Source: an uncultured bacterium (lineage in GTDB: Bacteria; Bdellovibrionota_C; UBA2361; CALJRW01). From it: 62,479 bases of DNA. The position numbers and the translations under genes are program-made. Below the pieces are notes generated by a model, which saw nothing but the letters and a program-made list of their open reading frames with translations, made no database searches and was not told the origin of the DNA. This document shows positions 1-9,118 of this stretch, piece after piece; the first letter of the stretch is position 1, and each line of letters opens with the position of its first letter. The stretch lies in the NCBI GenBank assembly GCA_937976335.1, contig CALJRW010000147.1, positions 1-62,479 on the forward strand, read 5' to 3'.

Positions 1-299
1 TTACTGCACATGAATCACCTCCTCGGTAATTCAACAATAGCTCAGTTCTTATTTTAATCGATCCAACTTAAAATACTCGCATTCTTTAGCTATTTCAGTT
101 AGTTAACTCAATTCTTCAAATGCTATATTGGACACTAGTGAGTTCAGCTTGATTATCAAGGTATTAGAGAAACGGTAATAAAAATATATAAATTTACAAA
201 TTACTATAGAGTGAATTTCTGTAAAAAGTAATTCTCCTCCAAAAAGAAATCAAAAATAATTTTCTTGCCCAAAGCGCAACTTCATAGCTAAAATAAATA
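1..299. other. AT-rich region upstream of apt, no gene seen
   Basis: I find no convincing open reading frame, tRNA or strong hairpin here. The sequence is AT-rich with scattered stops in all frames. It presumably contains the apt promoter near its right end, but no clear -35/-10 pair or ribosome binding site stands out. Confidence 0.5.
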
Positions 300-821
300 A
301 TGCTTGCTAATAAACTTAAACACTCTCTAAGAACTGTACCAAACTTTCCTAAAAATGGTATTAGCTTTAAAGATATAACGCCTATTTTAAAAGAGCCTGA
401 ATTAGTTAAAGAACTAATATCTTATATGTCACAATGTGTGGCCGATTCAGATGCAGAAGCAATAATGGGGATTGAAGCTCGAGGATTTATTCTAGCTGTT
501 CCTATTGCTATGAAACTTAGCTTGCCATTTATTCCTGCAAGAAAACCTGGGAAACTTCCGTTTACTACAGTTTCTGAATCTTATAAGTTAGAATATGGAG
601 AAACTTCTCTTGAAATTCATAACGATAGTTTTTCATCAAATACTAATGTAGCTATTGTAGACGATCTTTTAGCAACTGGAGGAACAGCAGAAGCTGCTGG
701 AAAACTTGTAGAAAAATTAAATGGAAAAATTGCTGGTTATTTTTTTGCTATTGAGCTACTTGAACTTAATGGAAGAGAAACAATTAATTCTAATAGTATA
801 AGCTCTGTTTTAAAAATTTGA
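300..821 (+). CDS. apt: adenine phosphoribosyltransferase
   Basis: Purine salvage enzyme converting adenine and PRPP to AMP in the cytoplasm. The 173-residue length is normal for Apt. The N-terminal part has the family pattern of Phe-Pro and FKDITPIL near residues 14-30, and MGIEARGFI near residue 55. The PRPP-binding loop VAIVDDLLATGGTAEAA lies near residues 117-133. The ATG at 300 is preceded by AAATAAATA with no clear Shine-Dalgarno sequence. It converges on hemF across a short AT-rich gap and appears monocistronic. Assignment rests on the PRPP loop plus the Apt N-terminal signature, which separates it from other PRTases. Confidence 0.93.
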   Translation: MLANKLKHSLRTVPNFPKNGISFKDITPILKEPELVKELISYMSQCVADSDAEAIMGIEARGFILAVPIAMKLSLPFIPARKPGKLPFTTVSESYKLEYGETSLEIHNDSFSSNTNVAIVDDLLATGGTAEAAGKLVEKLNGKIAGYFFAIELLELNGRETINSNSISSVLKI

Positions 822-863
822 GAAAAATCAAAAAACTTTTGCTCTTCATGTTTTCAAAAATAA

Positions 864-1757
864 TTAATTTACCCAATCCCTAACTTCACTAAGTGTCATA
901 ATAGTTTTAAATTCTTCCGAACCTTCAGAAAACTTCACATCATATCCCCAATTCACACTAGGCGGCATCGACATAAATATTGACTCAAGCCTTCCGTTTG
1001 TTTCAAGTCCAAAAAGAGTGCCTCTATCATAAAGTAAATTAAACTCGACATACCGTCCACGACGTAATTTTTGAAACGCTTTTTGTGCATCCGTCCATTT
1101 TGTATCTTTTCTTTTTTGGAAATTAGACCAATAAGAGTTAAGTAAATTATTGCCTAAGTTTTTTGAAAACTCCCAATATTTATTAAGCGACTCTGGATCG
1201 TCCTTACCAAGATAATCAAAGAACAAACCGCCAACTCCCCTTGCCTCTTTTCTATGAGGTAAATAGAAGTACTGATCACAAGCTTTCTTAAACTTTGGAT
1301 AAAATTCTGGATTGCTCCTTTCACATATCGTTTTTAAATGCTGGTGATACTCAATTATATCTTCTTCAAAAATATAATACGGAGTTAAGTCAATCCCTCC
1401 ACCAACCCAAGCCTTATCAGCAACTTCTAAATACCTGAGATTTGCATGCGTACTTGGAATTAGTGGCGAATGTGGATGAAAAACCATTGAAACGCCAGTT
1501 GCAAAAAAAGATAATTCTTTATCCTGACCTACAAGTTTTTTTGACATTTTTTTGGGCAACTTACCCTTTACTTCACTAAAATTAACACCAGCTTTTTCAA
1601 AATGTCTTCCTTGAGAAATAACCTTAGTTAATCCTCCACCTCCGCCTTCTCTTTCCCACGAATCAGTTTGAAAACGCGCTTCTCCATCATTTTTTTCGAC
1701 TTCATAACAAAGCTTGCTTTGAAGTTCTTTAAAATACTCAGTCGCTTTATTTTTCAT
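864..1757 (-). CDS. hemF: oxygen-dependent coproporphyrinogen III oxidase
   Basis: Catalyses the O2-dependent oxidative decarboxylation of coproporphyrinogen III to protoporphyrinogen IX in heme synthesis. Family motifs are plain: WEREGGGGG near the N-terminus, HANLRYLEV, GGGIDLTPYY, a YFYLPHRKEARGVGGLFFDYL block, and RRGRYVEFNLLYDRGTLFGL near the C-terminus. I prefer the ATG at 1757, which has GGAAC about seven bases upstream. A longer reading to 1778 starts with TTG and overlaps the upstream aminotransferase more. With the ATG start the overlap with that gene is about 11 bases, so the two are probably cotranscribed and translationally coupled. HemF implies the organism lives with oxygen at least part of the time. 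Confidence 0.94.
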   Translation of the reverse strand: MKNKATEYFKELQSKLCYEVEKNDGEARFQTDSWEREGGGGGLTKVISQGRHFEKAGVNFSEVKGKLPKKMSKKLVGQDKELSFFATGVSMVFHPHSPLIPSTHANLRYLEVADKAWVGGGIDLTPYYIFEEDIIEYHQHLKTICERSNPEFYPKFKKACDQYFYLPHRKEARGVGGLFFDYLGKDDPESLNKYWEFSKNLGNNLLNSYWSNFQKRKDTKWTDAQKAFQKLRRGRYVEFNLLYDRGTLFGLETNGRLESIFMSMPPSVNWGYDVKFSEGSEEFKTIMTLSEVRDWVN

Positions 1758-2832
1758 TAATGAGTTCCAAAATTGCAAGGTATAGATATTTTAGATCTTC
1801 AATAAAGTAATGACCCATATGACCAATTCTAACTATTGTTTCTTTATATGCACCTTGCCCTCCAGCTATGCGAATTCCAAATCTATCCCATAAACTTTGT
1901 ATAAGACTAACAGCTGAGACTCCTTCGGGTGTATACGCAATTGTTAAACCTGGAGCTGTGTGATTTTTAGTAAATATTTTAAAATCCTGTTTAACTAAAG
2001 CTGTAGTTATAAAATCAGATAAGTCTAAATGCCTTTTGTATAAATTATCATACCCTTCTTCTTCAATCATGCTCAGTGATTCATTAAGGCCAATTATGAT
2101 ACTTGAAGGCGGTGTCCATTGTGGGGAACCTTTCGCTTGACCTTCTCTTTCCTTAATTAAGTTCCAATAATAAGTTTTAGGTTTAACTCTTTCCCAAGCT
2201 CTATTACTTAAAGCAAGCATGCATAAACCTGGAGGAAGCATTAAAGCTTTTTGAGAACCTCCTATAATTACATCCGCCCCTAAATCTGTCATATTTACTT
2301 CAGACACTCCGATGCTCGTAATACAGTCAATCACAATTAAAGCATTAGGCAGCTTAACTTTAAGTATTTCAATAATTTTTTTAATAGGATGAAGAATGCC
2401 AGTTGAAGTTTCACAGTGCTGTATACAAGCTACCTTTATGTCTGTATTATTATCTAGAAGAGAGTTTATTTTCTCCAAAGAAAAACTTTCTCCCCAAGGG
2501 CAAGTTATTTCAAGTAGCTCTAATTCTAAAGTTTTCGCAAGCTCCCCCCAACGCGCACCAAATTTTCCACCATTAAACGTAAGAATTTTGTCTTTTTTTT
2601 CAGTTAAACTTTCAAGAGCAGCATTCATAGCAAGCGTTCCTGAACCAGCAAGAAATATAGGTTCACTCTCAGAGTTAATTAATTTCTGAAACTTTTTACG
2701 CGTTTCTAAAAAGATTTTTTTGAATTCATCAGACCTATGGTGAATTACAGGAGCCGACATAGCTTTAAGCACTCGCTCAGGAATAACGGTTGGCCCAGGT
2801 GTAAATAATTTAGTTTGATTCATAATATTCAT
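1747..2832 (-). CDS. class V aminotransferase (serine-pyruvate / alanine-glyoxylate type)
   Basis: PLP-dependent fold-type I aminotransferase of 361 residues. The N-terminal FTPGPTVIPERVL is the hallmark of the alanine-glyoxylate, serine-glyoxylate and 2-aminoethylphosphonate branch of class V. A central D-x-I-TSIG block binds PLP and GGSQKALMLPPG carries the Schiff-base lysine. The substrate cannot be fixed from sequence; glyoxylate or pyruvate transamination with serine or alanine is most likely. Two ATGs lie in frame, at 2832 and 2823, and neither has a clear ribosome binding site. The gene overlaps hemF downstream, suggesting an operon, though no pathway link is evident. Confidence 0.85.
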   Translation of the reverse strand: MNIMNQTKLFTPGPTVIPERVLKAMSAPVIHHRSDEFKKIFLETRKKFQKLINSESEPIFLAGSGTLAMNAALESLTEKKDKILTFNGGKFGARWGELAKTLELELLEITCPWGESFSLEKINSLLDNNTDIKVACIQHCETSTGILHPIKKIIEILKVKLPNALIVIDCITSIGVSEVNMTDLGADVIIGGSQKALMLPPGLCMLALSNRAWERVKPKTYYWNLIKEREGQAKGSPQWTPPSSIIIGLNESLSMIEEEGYDNLYKRHLDLSDFITTALVKQDFKIFTKNHTAPGLTIAYTPEGVSAVSLIQSLWDRFGIRIAGGQGAYKETIVRIGHMGHYFIEDLKYLYLAILELINEK

Positions 2833-3068
2833 TGCAAAAGTCGGTAAAAATAGCTGTTTTACAAAAATCTATTGTTATCGAAAATATACATTATTTCAGC
2901 ATCTTAGCAATATACATTAAATTTTTCCACTTTTCATTCAAGTGTTTCTACGTCCTTGACGAGAACATATTTAACTCAAACAGAAAGACAAAAACTACAA
3001 AGTAGGAAGGATTACTAGTCAAATGATTAACATAAGAACTCTTGCTGTTCTTAATTTAAGGAAGTTAA

Positions 3069-3404
3069 ATGGCATTAAAATTTAGACTGACCGGTTTGGC
3101 AGAAACCTTCGTAGATGAGATCGAATGTCCTTGTTGTGGAGTTGAAGGAAAAGACGATCAAAACTTTTCAACAGAATTAACTAGAGTTACATATGACGGA
3201 ATAGTTGTGGTTGCAGAATGTAAAATTTGTGGCGAAATTTTTGTTCCCGGCCTTCAAAAACTTGGAATCATAGATCCAAATGAACTAAGAGATGCAGTAA
3301 AGAAAGATCATGTAGTTTCTGGAGAACCTATTTTAGAGAATTTTGAAATGGTTGAGTTAAATACTGAAAGACTAAATGCTATTCGGAAAGGAATGATTCA
3401 CTAA
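3069..3404 (+). CDS. small zinc-ribbon protein of unknown function
   Basis: A 111-residue soluble protein I do not recognise. It has two Cys pairs, CPCC near residues 21-24 and CKIC near residues 56-59, spaced as in a zinc ribbon or knuckle. The rest is acidic and probably alpha/beta. A good ribosome binding site (AAGGAAG, four bases before ATG) supports the start. It stands alone, transcribed away from the aminotransferase and followed by a long AG dinucleotide tract. It could be a nucleic-acid or protein-binding zinc finger. Confidence 0.7.
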   Translation: MALKFRLTGLAETFVDEIECPCCGVEGKDDQNFSTELTRVTYDGIVVVAECKICGEIFVPGLQKLGIIDPNELRDAVKKDHVVSGEPILENFEMVELNTERLNAIRKGMIH

Positions 3405-3420
3405 GATTGTTTTTTAAATC

Positions 3421-3476
<56 letters not shown>

Positions 3477-3584
3477 CGCGCATTACACAAAGAACAAAGT
3501 CAACTTCTCTAACTACTAATTAATACAAATTTCCTATTTAGTTGAAAACAAGCTCCACATCCGATACCCTATAAACCACTCTCT

Positions 3585-4706
3585 ATGAACAAACTAAAAA
3601 TACTCTGCCTAGAACCATTCTACACAGGGTCACATAAAGATTGGCTAAACGGACTTAAAAATCATAGCTCTCATGATATAGAAGTACTAAATGATTCTAT
3701 TTTAAGCTGGAAATGGTGCATGCAAACAAGCGCCCTAACTTTCAGTGAAAAGTTAGAAAAAGAAAATAAAAAATATGACTTAATCTTAGCATCAGATATG
3801 CTAGATCTGGCTCGTTTTAAAGCTTTTATAGGCAAACAAAATCAGAAAACACCTTTAGTAATTTATTTTCATGAAAACCAAATAACTTACCCTTGGTCTA
3901 AAAAAGATAAATTTAATCACATTAATCGCACACATTATGGATTAATTAACCTTACTTCTGCTAAAGTTGCTGACTTTATTTTATTTAATTCTGAATTTCA
4001 TAAAAATGAATTTTTAAACGCTTTACCTAATTTTTTAAATCAAATTCCAAATACGTTTTCTTCTAATAATTTAATTACTGAAATAGAAAAAAAATCTAGC
4101 GTCTTAAACCCAGGTATAAATCTTAAATCATACAATCTTAGTCCAAAATACAATCTTCCAAACACAACAATAATTGTTTGGAATCATCGTTGGGAATATG
4201 ACAAAAATCCAAAAGCATTTTTTGACTTATGCTTCAAACTTAAAAAACAAAAATTAGATTTTAAGCTCATAGTTGTAGGAGAAGAAACAGATACTGAACT
4301 AGAAATATTCTCTGAAGCAAAGGTTAAACTGAAAGATGAAATACTTCACTGGGGTTATGTTGAGTCGAGAGAGGAATATGTTCGCTTAGTGCAATCTGGC
4401 GATCTACTACCAGTAACTTCCGATCACGACTTTTTTGGCATTAGCGTTATTGAAGCATCTTACTTAGGCCTCAAACCACTCTTACCTAAAAAACTCAATT
4501 ACCCTTTTATTTTTAACCCTGATGAGTTTAAAAAACTGTTCTATAATACTCAAAAAGACTTAATTGAGATTGTAACAAAGCATGTAAGCTCTAAATTTAA
4601 GAAAAGAAACAATAACTTAACTAATTACTGTAAAAAATATGATTGGTCTGAAATTATCCCTATATATGATGAAACTTTTTCAAAGTTTATAAATCTAAAT
4701 AACTAG
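3585..4706 (+). CDS. DUF3524 glycosyltransferase, tRNA-queuosine alpha-mannosyltransferase-like
   Basis: A 373-residue protein with the N-terminal signature of the DUF3524/GTDC1 family: LEPFYTGSHKDWLNG near residues 9-23, followed by SWKW and an FHENQITYPW segment near residues 96-105. The C-terminal half has the GT4-like nucleotide-sugar site, with HRWEYDKNP, the LPVTSDHDFFGISVIEA block and a conserved Glu. The vertebrate member adds mannose to queuosine in tRNA-Asp, and bacterial homologues are generally annotated by that similarity. A queuosine role is therefore family inference; no queuosine gene lies nearby. The gene stands alone, downstream of the AG tract. Confidence 0.78.
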   Translation: MNKLKILCLEPFYTGSHKDWLNGLKNHSSHDIEVLNDSILSWKWCMQTSALTFSEKLEKENKKYDLILASDMLDLARFKAFIGKQNQKTPLVIYFHENQITYPWSKKDKFNHINRTHYGLINLTSAKVADFILFNSEFHKNEFLNALPNFLNQIPNTFSSNNLITEIEKKSSVLNPGINLKSYNLSPKYNLPNTTIIVWNHRWEYDKNPKAFFDLCFKLKKQKLDFKLIVVGEETDTELEIFSEAKVKLKDEILHWGYVESREEYVRLVQSGDLLPVTSDHDFFGISVIEASYLGLKPLLPKKLNYPFIFNPDEFKKLFYNTQKDLIEIVTKHVSSKFKKRNNNLTNYCKKYDWSEIIPIYDETFSKFINLNN

Positions 4707-4773
4707 CGGAAGTATTAAGAGCATATTTTGCCTAGCTTAATTTTTAATAGGCAACTAAGTTTATATAAAGACA

Positions 4774-5742
4774 ATGACTATATCACTACAAGAAATTAAA
4801 AAACATGAGAGGACCTTACTGGCAACTCTTACCGAAGGAGAAGCAACAGTTGGCCGAGATGAAGAAAAAGAAATTGTTCTTTCTGGTTACAGTGGAGTTT
4901 CAAGCGAACACGGAAAATTTCAAAATCATAGAGGAGATTGGTTCTATATTGATTTAGGAAGCACAAACGGTTCATGGCTTAACACTGAAGAAGTGATTGA
5001 AGGCGAAATCAATTTACTAAGAAACGGAGATTTAGTTCAAATTGCAGATGCTGCAGTACAAGTAAATTTAGAGAATCCGTCTAAAGATAGTTTTGTTATT
5101 GTTTTTGAAGCAGGAGAATATGTTAATCATTTTCGATTTCCAGAACAAGGAAGAGCATTAACTATTGGAGGAGCAGATTCAACTATTAAAATTGAAGGTG
5201 ACTCTAGCACTCTTTCAGCTCTCATTGTTGAGAAAAGAGGTGATAAAATTTATGCCTACAAGCAAAACGAAGCTTATGACGTAATGCATAATGGAAAAAT
5301 TTTCAATCACATGGCAGAATTAAAAGATAGAGAAGTTCTTTCTGTTAAACAATTTGAAGTCATTATTTCAGATCCAATGTCAGAAGAAGCTCAAGCTACA
5401 AGCCAAAGAAGAAATTCTTCCCCTCAAGAAATAGCAAAAGCCAATACTCCTATTTCTGGAATGATGAATAAAGTTCAAAACAATGTTCCACTACAAGACG
5501 GCAGAGAAAGAAAGCAAACTCCTAAAATTCCTGCACAAGGACCTAGAAAACGCTATGCTAACCCTTCTTTTGGTAAAGAACGACATAGCGAAAGACAATC
5601 TTCTGCATACAGAAGTCGTTACTCAGGAGTGAATTCAAAAGATTACAAATTTTCAAAACTCGAAGATCAAGTAATTATAATTGTTGGCTTTGTTTTACTG
5701 TTTTTACTTTTTGGGGTTCTAGTTTGGTTTTTACTTAGCTAA
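4774..5742 (+). CDS. tail-anchored FHA-domain protein
   Basis: A 322-residue protein with an N-terminal forkhead-associated domain, which binds phosphothreonine. Family residues are visible: TVGRDEEKEIVL with the Gly-Arg pair, SSEHGKF, and DLGSTNGSWLN. A second, weaker FHA-like stretch begins near residue 118 (FRFPEQGRALTIGGADS). A basic, Ser/Arg/Pro-rich linker follows at about residues 200-290. One strongly hydrophobic segment closes the protein, so it is probably tail-anchored in the inner membrane with FHA domains in the cytoplasm. It sits 35 bases before a receiver/PAS protein. A Ser/Thr pseudokinase gene elsewhere in the window is a conceivable but unproven partner. Confidence 0.82.
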   Translation: MTISLQEIKKHERTLLATLTEGEATVGRDEEKEIVLSGYSGVSSEHGKFQNHRGDWFYIDLGSTNGSWLNTEEVIEGEINLLRNGDLVQIADAAVQVNLENPSKDSFVIVFEAGEYVNHFRFPEQGRALTIGGADSTIKIEGDSSTLSALIVEKRGDKIYAYKQNEAYDVMHNGKIFNHMAELKDREVLSVKQFEVIISDPMSEEAQATSQRRNSSPQEIAKANTPISGMMNKVQNNVPLQDGRERKQTPKIPAQGPRKRYANPSFGKERHSERQSSAYRSRYSGVNSKDYKFSKLEDQVIIIVGFVLLFLLFGVLVWFLLS

Positions 5743-5777
5743 GCCTTAAATTTTTCTCTTCATTTACGGCGAAAAAA

Positions 5778-7106
5778 ATGTCGAACAAACAATTGATAAA
5801 GATTCCTAGAATAGCTCTTGTTAAGTTTGATTCCGATACATCAAATACAACACTTGATCTACTGAAACAAATTGATATTAGCTTAAGAACTGTTTCGAAA
5901 ATCACAGAACTAAATGACTTAGTTGATGAAGAAAAAACAAAATTTGATGCCATCTTAATTGACTTCCAAAGTGAACACTCTAAGCAAGCCCTTGCTTGGG
6001 CCGAAGAAATAAAAAAATCTCCTCTATTATCAAGAACTCCTCTATTTGGCATAAATGATTTCCAAGTTATCTCAAAAGAAAATTTAATACTTTCTGGTTT
6101 TGATTCATTTTTAAAGCCTGACTTTAAACCTGAAGATTTAAAACTACATATAATTTCCCTAAATAGAATGATTCAATCAGAACGAAAAATCTTAAGCAAC
6201 AACATTCATGATTCACTCAAAACTAACTCTCTTTTTACTATCTTCGATCTGATTGGTTACAACATTTTTATTTTTAATGAAGATAAAGATTGTACTTTTA
6301 TTAACGAAAGCGCTATTCAACTATTTAGATTGAATGAAAAAAATCTTGACAGCAGCTTGTTGCAGTTTATCCCCTACTTAAAAGAACATGAAATAGAAAC
6401 CAAAAGTAATGTTCAAATTAGTTCATACAATGGAATTTTAAAAAAAGGGAATGGACTTGGTTTTGAAGCAGAAATTAAAATTATCAGTTTTAAAGACGAC
6501 CAAAATGATACCATTGGATATGCTCTTCATATCAACTCCTCAATTATAGAGGAAAAATTTGAAGATATTTTAAAAATCACTTCTAAATCTGCAGTTACTT
6601 CTATTAATAGCTTAGCTTACACTTATGAGATGCTAAGAGACTCATCTAGCCAAACTGAATCTTGGTCAACTCTTATTGAAAAAAACTTAGCAAAATTTTC
6701 AAAAACTGCTTCTCTTAATGATTGCCTAGCAATGACAATTCTTATCGTGGATGAAATTATTGATCCGAATACGAATATTAATATTAACTTCACCCAAGAC
6801 TACACTGTTGGAGCAAGCGAACCTGACTTATTTAGAATTTTAATTCTTTTGTTTATCTTCTCAGCTAAATTTGTTGGCAGCAGTGGCGATATTACGTTTA
6901 ATTCTGAAAGCAATGGACATAAGTTAACGATTTTAGTACGAGCTCAGAGCAGCGACAAACATCAGACTGAAGTTTTAGTAGATCCACCTAACAATTTATT
7001 TCTAAAAGAGGCTAAAAAAATCTTAACTTCGCAAAACTCAGAGTTAATTTTAAGAAAAAGAGGTCAACTTGAATATGATTTGGAATTCGTACTACCTCTA
7101 ATTTAG
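5778..7106 (+). CDS. receiver/PAS-domain signalling protein, degenerate histidine-kinase-like
   Basis: A 442-residue soluble protein. The first ~130 residues look like a response-regulator receiver fold (FDAILIDFQ with a possible acceptor Asp near 63, and a C-terminal FLKPDFKPEDL resembling the conserved Lys region). Residues ~150-255 look like a PAS sensor domain (LIGYNIFIFNEDKDCTFINESA). The C-terminal region has the layout of a kinase dimerisation plus ATPase module, but I see no phospho-accepting His block and no clear N, G1 or G2 boxes. It may therefore be a phosphorelay scaffold rather than an active kinase. It lies between the FHA gene and a LuxR-type response regulator, all on the same strand. 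Confidence 0.6.
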   Translation: MSNKQLIKIPRIALVKFDSDTSNTTLDLLKQIDISLRTVSKITELNDLVDEEKTKFDAILIDFQSEHSKQALAWAEEIKKSPLLSRTPLFGINDFQVISKENLILSGFDSFLKPDFKPEDLKLHIISLNRMIQSERKILSNNIHDSLKTNSLFTIFDLIGYNIFIFNEDKDCTFINESAIQLFRLNEKNLDSSLLQFIPYLKEHEIETKSNVQISSYNGILKKGNGLGFEAEIKIISFKDDQNDTIGYALHINSSIIEEKFEDILKITSKSAVTSINSLAYTYEMLRDSSSQTESWSTLIEKNLAKFSKTASLNDCLAMTILIVDEIIDPNTNININFTQDYTVGASEPDLFRILILLFIFSAKFVGSSGDITFNSESNGHKLTILVRAQSSDKHQTEVLVDPPNNLFLKEAKKILTSQNSELILRKRGQLEYDLEFVLPLI

Positions 7107-7295
7107 ATAGAAAGCTAAAAAAAATAATAATAACAGATACTTAAAGAATATCTTAGATAAAAAATTCACCATACTAACAATTTTTAGCATTATTACCTTA
7201 AGAAATTCTCTAATCATGCCGTAATCAAACATATAACGAAGTAAGAAATGTGCTGAGTTTACACAGTACTACTTTAGATTTGGAGAGAAAAAAAG

Positions 7296-7940
7296 ATGAT
7301 AGATCTTGTATTAGCAGACGATCATTCAGTAATAAGAAAAGCACTTTCAGAGCTTTTACAGAACAATGACAAAATAAATGTAATCGGAGAAGCTGAAGAC
7401 GGAAAAGAGCTTTTAACGCTCCTTAACTCTGTACAACCAGATATCATTATACTTGATGTTAATATGCCGAACCTAAATGGTTTTGAAGCATTAAACAATT
7501 TAAAAGAGAATAATGCTTCTCCATCTGTTCTGATTCTATCTGCAGATGAAAAAGCTTCAAGTATTCGTTCTGCATTAGATGCAGGAGCTAAAGGATATCT
7601 GCCTAAAAATGTAAAATTTACAGAGTTAATTTTTGCAATAGAATCAATTGCTGAAGGTAGAACATACTTAAGTCCAAGTATTACAGAAAGACTTATGAAT
7701 GCTAAAAATAATGCTAATTCTAATACTTCTCTTGTTGCTAGGCTAACTAAGAGAGAAAAAGAAATTCTAGTTCACTTAGCTAACGGGGAAAATCATAAAG
7801 AGATTTCTAGTAAGCTTCATATTAGTAGCAGGACAGTTGATACTCATAGAAGTAATATTTTAAAAAAATTAGAGGTTAAATCAAATGCAGAACTTGTTAA
7901 ATTAGCTCTTTCGAATGATTTGATTTCTTTGGATAATTAA
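7296..7940 (+). CDS. NarL/FixJ-family response regulator
   Basis: A 214-residue two-component regulator. The receiver has the acidic pair (VLADDH near residues 4-9), phospho-acceptor Asp in IIILDVNMPN near residue 54, a conserved Ser/Thr and GYLPKN with the conserved Lys. The C-terminal LuxR-type helix-turn-helix begins LTKREKEILVHLANG and contains SSRTVDTHRSNILKKL, the DNA-recognition helix. A good ribosome binding site (GGAGAG, about eight bases) precedes the ATG. It follows the degenerate kinase-like gene by about 190 bases, so it has its own promoter. The cognate kinase is not identified. Confidence 0.92.
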   Translation: MIDLVLADDHSVIRKALSELLQNNDKINVIGEAEDGKELLTLLNSVQPDIIILDVNMPNLNGFEALNNLKENNASPSVLILSADEKASSIRSALDAGAKGYLPKNVKFTELIFAIESIAEGRTYLSPSITERLMNAKNNANSNTSLVARLTKREKEILVHLANGENHKEISSKLHISSRTVDTHRSNILKKLEVKSNAELVKLALSNDLISLDN

Positions 7941-7954
7941 TTTCTATCTTTTTG

Positions 7955-7972
7955 AAACTGGTACGGGGTCAC
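7955..7972 (+). repeat. REP-like motif copy 1 (ACTGGTACGGGGTCAC)
   Basis: AAACTGGTACGGGGTCAC. It matches, with a T for A and a C for T, the 15-bp motif that flanks the Y1 transposase at 14871 and 16156. Located just after the response-regulator gene. Confidence 0.75.
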
Positions 7973-8086
7973 GGCCATTAAGTTAAGCCTCAAGTAACTT
8001 AAAACACATGCTTTCTGCTAAATTTTTGAAAGTGCAAACTCCGTTCGTTGCGCTTGCTTTTATTAGACATTCGCTCTTTATTTTTT

Positions 8087-8134
8087 AAACTGGTACGAGG
8101 TTACTAATTTAAACTGGTACGGGGTTACTAATTT
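8087..8134 (+). repeat. two tandem 24-bp copies of the REP-like motif
   Basis: Two adjacent 24-base units, 8087-8110 and 8111-8134, each containing AAACTGGTACGRGGTTAC plus TAATTT and differing at one base (GAGG versus GGGG). This is a tandem expansion of the motif seen around the Y1 transposase. No transposase gene lies nearby, so these look like non-autonomous copies. Confidence 0.85.
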
Positions 8135-8378
8135 AAATTTTATAACGTTGACTGTAAAACAAGTCATATCTCTTAATCTTAAAATCTATCTATAAGCTAA
8201 AAAATAGATACGTATAAACAAGCAAATTAAATCATAAGCATACAGCACATATTCTTATAAAATTCAGGCAGTTAGCAAGTTAAGAATCTAATTATACAAT
8301 AATTTTATTTGATTAAGGATCGCAAAAACAAGTATAATGCAGTTATAGAGAAGTTAATAACTTTTATGAGGTTTTTAT

Positions 8379-8987
8379 ATGAGTCAAGCAACAGCAGAAA
8401 AAAGAGATTTATCGGACTATTCACCTAGAGATAGAATTTTAGCAGCGGCCCTTAAGCTGTTTGTAGATCAAGGGTATTTTAATACTAACGTCCCAGATTT
8501 AAGTCGTGAATCGCAGTGTAGCGTAGGATCTATTTATCATAACTTTAAAAGTAAGGAAGAAGTTGCATCTTCTCTCTATGATGAAGGACTAAAGGCTTTT
8601 AGAAATGCATTAAATACATCTATTAATCCTGAGGACAATGCTGAAGCTTTGATTAAATCAGTAGTAAAATCATTTCTTGAATTTTGCGAAGTAAATACAC
8701 AATTAGCTAAATATATGTGGCTTTCTCGACATAATGAATTTCTTAGTGGTGTAATTAAACAACCAACTCAAGTTGGATTTGATAGATTAGGTCGTTCTCT
8801 TACAAAAGCCCTTAAAAAAGCTATTCAAGAAAGGCAAATTAGAAGAGTTAATGCTAATATTATATGGAGCGTTCTTTTTGGTGTTCCACTTGCGTACGTT
8901 AGAGATTGGCTCGATGGCTACAATCCGCATTCACCATCACAGGTTGCAGATGAGATTGCTGAGACTTGTTGGAAAGCCTTGACGTAG
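8379..8987 (+). CDS. TetR-family transcriptional regulator
   Basis: A 202-residue regulator. The N-terminal domain (residues ~17-65) has the TetR pattern RILAAALKLFVDQGYFNT followed by the recognition region CSVGSIYHNFKSKEEV. The helical C-terminal ligand domain is not diagnostic. A GAGGT ribosome binding site precedes the ATG. It stands alone; the next gene downstream, on the same strand after 131 bases, is an arylsulfotransferase-like propeller protein that could be its target. The ligand is unknown. Confidence 0.9.
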   Translation: MSQATAEKRDLSDYSPRDRILAAALKLFVDQGYFNTNVPDLSRESQCSVGSIYHNFKSKEEVASSLYDEGLKAFRNALNTSINPEDNAEALIKSVVKSFLEFCEVNTQLAKYMWLSRHNEFLSGVIKQPTQVGFDRLGRSLTKALKKAIQERQIRRVNANIIWSVLFGVPLAYVRDWLDGYNPHSPSQVADEIAETCWKALT

Positions 8988-9118
8988 AATTTAGGATGTT
9001 AAAGTCTAGATCAACATAAGATACCTATACAAACAAAGCAGTGAAAAAGAGAGATAGAGACTAGTACTGTAACTTTGACATTAACTCAACCTTTGACATA
9101 AACTCGAGAAAAAACACA

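Larger units (their letters stand above)
7941..8378. other. intergenic region with Y1-transposase-type motifs
   Basis: A 438-base gap between the response regulator and the TetR gene. I see no coding sequence. Its left part holds three copies of a CTGGTACGGGGTTAC-like motif (listed separately). The right part is AT-rich and presumably carries the TetR promoter. A stretch between the first and second motif copies (near 8035-8080) is locally richer in G+C and could be the remnant of an element. Confidence 0.6.

Noticed and set aside
1..299. tRNA or coding remnant at the left edge
   Set aside because: No cloverleaf or long frame is visible.
1757..1778. Longer hemF starting at TTG 1778
   Set aside because: The in-frame ATG at 1757 has a better ribosome binding site and shortens the overlap with the upstream gene.
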